Source: CAINVV01 sp963663005
GTDB taxonomy: Bacteria > Bacteroidota > Bacteroidia > Bacteroidales > Prolixibacteraceae
Direction of reading: 5' to 3'
NCBI GenBank assembly: GCA_963663005.2
Contig: CAXXHH010000015.1
Span: 124,001-188,000, forward strand
Length of the DNA stretch: 64,000 nucleotides
Shown one piece after another: positions 61,812 through 64,000 of this stretch. Every line of letters starts with the position of its first letter. Positions within the stretch are counted from its first letter, which is position 1. The translations under genes and the position numbers were made by a program. The notes under the pieces are model-generated. The model did not search any database, was not told the DNA's origin, and saw only the letters and a program-made list of their open reading frames with translations.

Positions 61812-63308
61812 ATGAAAAAGCAAGTCGGTATCTGGATTCGTGTATCAACCGAAGACCAAGCCAAAGGTGATAGTCCAGAACATCATGAAGCAAGGGCAAA
61901 AATGTATGCTGAGGTAAAAGACTGGGAAGTGATCGAAGTATATCACTTAGAGGCAGTCAGTGGAAAGGCAGTTCTACACCATCCTGAGGCTGAAAGAATG
62001 CTGAAGGATATTCGTTCTGGTAAAATCACAGGTCTCATCTTCTCTAAAATTGCCAGGCTCGCCAGAAACACAAGAGAACTACTCCAAATCGCAGACATTT
62101 TCCGTGACTACAGTGCTGATTTAATTTCATTGCAAGAAAGCATTGATACTTCGACTCCAGCTGGAAGATTTTTCTATACCCTAATCTCTGCAATGGCACA
62201 ATGGGAAAGAGAAGAGATTGCTTCAAGAGTTTCAGCCTCTATTCCCATCAGAGCAAAACTAGGTAAATCTTTAGGAGGTCAAGCTCCATACGGTTATGAG
62301 TGGAAGGATAAAAAGCTTGTTATTAACCCGGAAGAGGCTTCCATACGAGGACTTATTTATGATTTATTCCTTGAACATAAAAGGAGAAAAACTGTTGCAA
62401 ATCTTTTAAATCAAAAAGGTTACAGAACAAGGAATGGTTCAGAATTTTCTGACACGACAATCACTCGACTATTGGAAGACCCAATTGCTAAGGGAATAAG
62501 GAGGGCAAATTATACCGAAAGCACAGGCAATAACAAGCAATGGAAATTAAAGAATAAAGAAGAATGGGTTTTTAATGATGCCCCTGCAATCATTTCTGAG
62601 GAGAAATGGGACAAAGTCAATTCTATCTTGACAGAACAATCACAAGACAGAAAACAACCACTTAACAAAAAGACTCACTTGTTTACGGGCTTTGTTTCTT
62701 GCTCATGCGGCAATAAAATGTATTTACCATCAAATAGTCCAAAATACACCTGCAACAACTGTAAAAACAAAATCAACCAAGAAGACCTGGAAGATATTTT
62801 TCATCAACAGCTTACAGATTACATTATCACCGAAGAAAACATTAAACATTACATCAATGCAAGTGAGAGTGTAATCTCCGAGAAGGAAAAACTCTTAAAA
62901 ACCTTACAAAAGGAAGCTCAGAAAATCCAAACAAGACTAGATAACCTAATAGAGCTCCATTTGAACAAAGAACTGGCTACAGATGGCTTCAGAAATCACT
63001 ACAACCCTCCATTTGAGCAATTACAACAGATTCAGGCTCAAATACCTCTAATTGAAGGTGAAATGCTCGCCTTGAGGCAAAATGAAGAAAGTAGCAAGTA
63101 CCTTTTCAATGAAGCCCAGAATCTGTATTCCAAATGGCAAACCTTTAGTAGAGATGAAAAACGAAATATTATTGAATCCATTACCGATTCAATAATTATT
63201 GATAATGAAGACATCATTATAAACCTGAAATATCTAATGCCTCCCTCTTCTATAAACCCCACAGATGGTCAACACAACTTCATGGATTCATCGAGGCTAC
63301 TAACATAA
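61812..63308 (+). CDS. Serine recombinase 1, integrase of the island
   Basis: ATG at 61812 (MKKQVGIWIRVSTEDQ) is the real start; a longer frame from 61773 runs through the promoter. The 498-aa protein has the catalytic Ser in RVSTEDQ, GLIFSKIARLARN, recombinase domain (GGQAPYGYEWKDKK), zinc ribbon (CSCGNKM, CNNCKNK) and a coiled coil (about 345-430). It ends at attR: codons after F (63279-63281) are yifB DNA and give M-D-S-S-R-L-L-T. In the excised circle the frame would instead go into HTH copy 1 (or copy 3) without a stop. Its position at the island end makes it the likely integrase. Confidence 0.93.
   Translation: MKKQVGIWIRVSTEDQAKGDSPEHHEARAKMYAEVKDWEVIEVYHLEAVSGKAVLHHPEAERMLKDIRSGKITGLIFSKIARLARNTRELLQIADIFRDYSADLISLQESIDTSTPAGRFFYTLISAMAQWEREEIASRVSASIPIRAKLGKSLGGQAPYGYEWKDKKLVINPEEASIRGLIYDLFLEHKRRKTVANLLNQKGYRTRNGSEFSDTTITRLLEDPIAKGIRRANYTESTGNNKQWKLKNKEEWVFNDAPAIISEEKWDKVNSILTEQSQDRKQPLNKKTHLFTGFVSCSCGNKMYLPSNSPKYTCNNCKNKINQEDLEDIFHQQLTDYIITEENIKHYINASESVISEKEKLLKTLQKEAQKIQTRLDNLIELHLNKELATDGFRNHYNPPFEQLQQIQAQIPLIEGEMLALRQNEESSKYLFNEAQNLYSKWQTFSRDEKRNIIESITDSIIIDNEDIIINLKYLMPPSSINPTDGQHNFMDSSRLLT
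63268..63300. other. attR: right junction of the island with yifB
   Basis: Island bases ACAACTT meet CAT (63281-63283) and then yifB bases GGATTCATCG. The CAT is shared with attL at 4724-4726. The junction lies inside the last ten codons of the recombinase gene. Confidence 0.85.
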
Positions 63309-64000
63309 AACCGGCAGGAAATTCGACAGAACTCTTAGATCTTGACACTGTGATTGTGCGGTCTTCAAGAGGTTGACGCATCACCTCAAGAACCTGCCTC
63401 TTAAATTCAGGAAGTTCGTCCAGAAACAATACACCATTGTGAGCCAATGATATTTCACCCGGTTGGGGGATGGTACCACCGCCAACTAAGGCAGCATCAG
63501 AAATCGTATGATGCGGACTACGAAACGGTCTGGTTGTCATAAGGGAGGTCTTGTGCTCTATCTTCCCGGCAACAGAGTGAATTTTTGTGGTTTCCAATGC
63601 CTCTTTCAGCGTAAAAGGAGGCAGAATTGTAGGTATTCTCTTGGCTAACATAGTCTTGCCGGCTCCAGGCGGACCAATCATCAAAAGATTATGCCCGCCG
63701 GCTGCCGCAATTTCCAGGGCTCTCTTGACGTTCTCCTGTCCCTTGACTTCACCAAAGTCGACTTCAAACCGATTTTTGCAGGAGCTGAACTCCTCCCTCG
63801 TATCGATTATTGTTTGCTTAAGCGGAATTGCGCTATTGAAATAGTCTATCACTTCACGGATATTTTCCACTCCATAAATTTTCAGCTTATCGACAACGGC
63901 AGCTTCGCGTGCATTTTGAACCGGAATAATTAGTCCATCGAACCCTTCTTCTCTTGCCCGAATGGCAATAGGCAAAACACCCTTTATGGATTGCAGTCCG
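63283..64000 (-). pseudogene. yifB/comM Mg-chelatase-like AAA+ gene, 5' part, cut by the island (runs off the window)
   Basis: The minus frame is open from the window edge (GLQSIKGVLPIAIRARE) and shows the YifB middle domain, then the AAA+ core: Walker A GPPGAGKTMLAKR, HKTSLMTTRPFRSPHHT, GEISLAHNGVLFLDELPEF (Walker B region) and VSRSKSSVEFPAGFMLVASMNP. Directly after M-N-P comes TGA from island DNA (63280-63282). The continuation C-P-C-G lies at 4726 and below. The gene probably no longer makes an active helicase, so natural transformation, if present, may be reduced. Confidence 0.93.

Noticed and set aside
1..64000. CRISPR arrays, tRNA and rRNA genes
   Set aside because: No regularly spaced repeats with spacers were seen, and no tRNA end sequence at the island junctions. 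The attachment site is in yifB, not in a tRNA gene.

Overview
The window is a piece of a Bacteroidota chromosome. The evidence is an Oar/SusC-type TonB-dependent receptor with a carboxypeptidase-regulatory N-terminal domain, TAnnTTTG promoter boxes, lack of Shine-Dalgarno sequences, and many families typical of the phylum. Only the two edges are ordinary chromosome: the receptor and a short paralogue of its N-terminus (10-4009), and the two halves of a yifB/comM-type Mg-chelatase/AAA+ gene (4243-4726 and 63283-64000, both on the minus strand). Everything between 4727 and 63283 (about 58.6 kb) is an integrated island, mostly visibly AT-richer, that split yifB inside the codons for its conserved M-N-P-C-P-C-G motif. 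Removing the island rejoins yifB in frame. A serine recombinase (61812-63308) lies at the right end, and its last codons are read from yifB sequence.

The left end of the island carries a half-site beginning CATAGTTTCGTTGCCC and running straight into an unusual HTH ORF that starts with TTG. The same half-site plus HTH ORF recurs at 10818 and 16127, so the island looks like three modules stacked at one site. Module A (4727-10820) holds a double-glycine peptide export system: HlyD-like protein, C39 peptidase/ABC exporter, HTH protein with a leader-like tail, and a 35-aa GG peptide. It also holds a NADAR remnant and a membrane protein. Module B (10821-16129) holds a giant GHKL ATPase with an AlbA_2-HEPN partner and a radical-SAM maturase remnant. 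Module C (16130-63283) is a 47-kb composite with the recombinase.

Module C, left to right: a three-gene operon of two NA37/NdpA-like proteins around a membrane protein (16.6-20.1 kb); a sigma factor, small protein and ImmA/IrrE protease triad (20.8-22.6); mobilisation-type genes with two FtsK/VirD4-like ATPases, RadC and ArdC (23.2-29.5); a three-gene operon of ImmA-macrodomain, kinase-PurA/PurZ-like and DUF7002/DarT-like proteins (29.9-33.5); an IS21-family remnant with a small inverted-repeat element; a minus-strand cluster of two glycosyltransferases, an ABC exporter, a CPBP protease and a GG-leader precursor, cut by an IS4-like element with a 9-bp target duplication (34-41.7), with a divergent C39-ABC/HlyD/TolC export set (41.9-47.0); a FolD-cyclodeaminase fusion plus a FolD paralogue (47.5-49.9); a MerR-HATPase/STAS-like pair with a DUF3892 gene (50.2-51.8); a second serine recombinase with small protein, replication-type HTH, XRE and RuvC-like genes (52.1-55.6); and a four-gene operon of OMP-decarboxylase-like, STAS-HATPase, PRTase-like and nucleoside-phosphorylase proteins (56.7-61.6).

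Several blocks look like uncharacterised conflict or defence systems. The strongest candidates are the macrodomain/PurZ-like/DUF7002 operon, the OMPDC/PRTase/phosphorylase operon, the double NA37 operon and the GHKL/AlbA-HEPN pair. Secreted-peptide systems occur twice. Functions are inferred from remembered family motifs, with no database search. I saw no tRNA, rRNA or CRISPR array.
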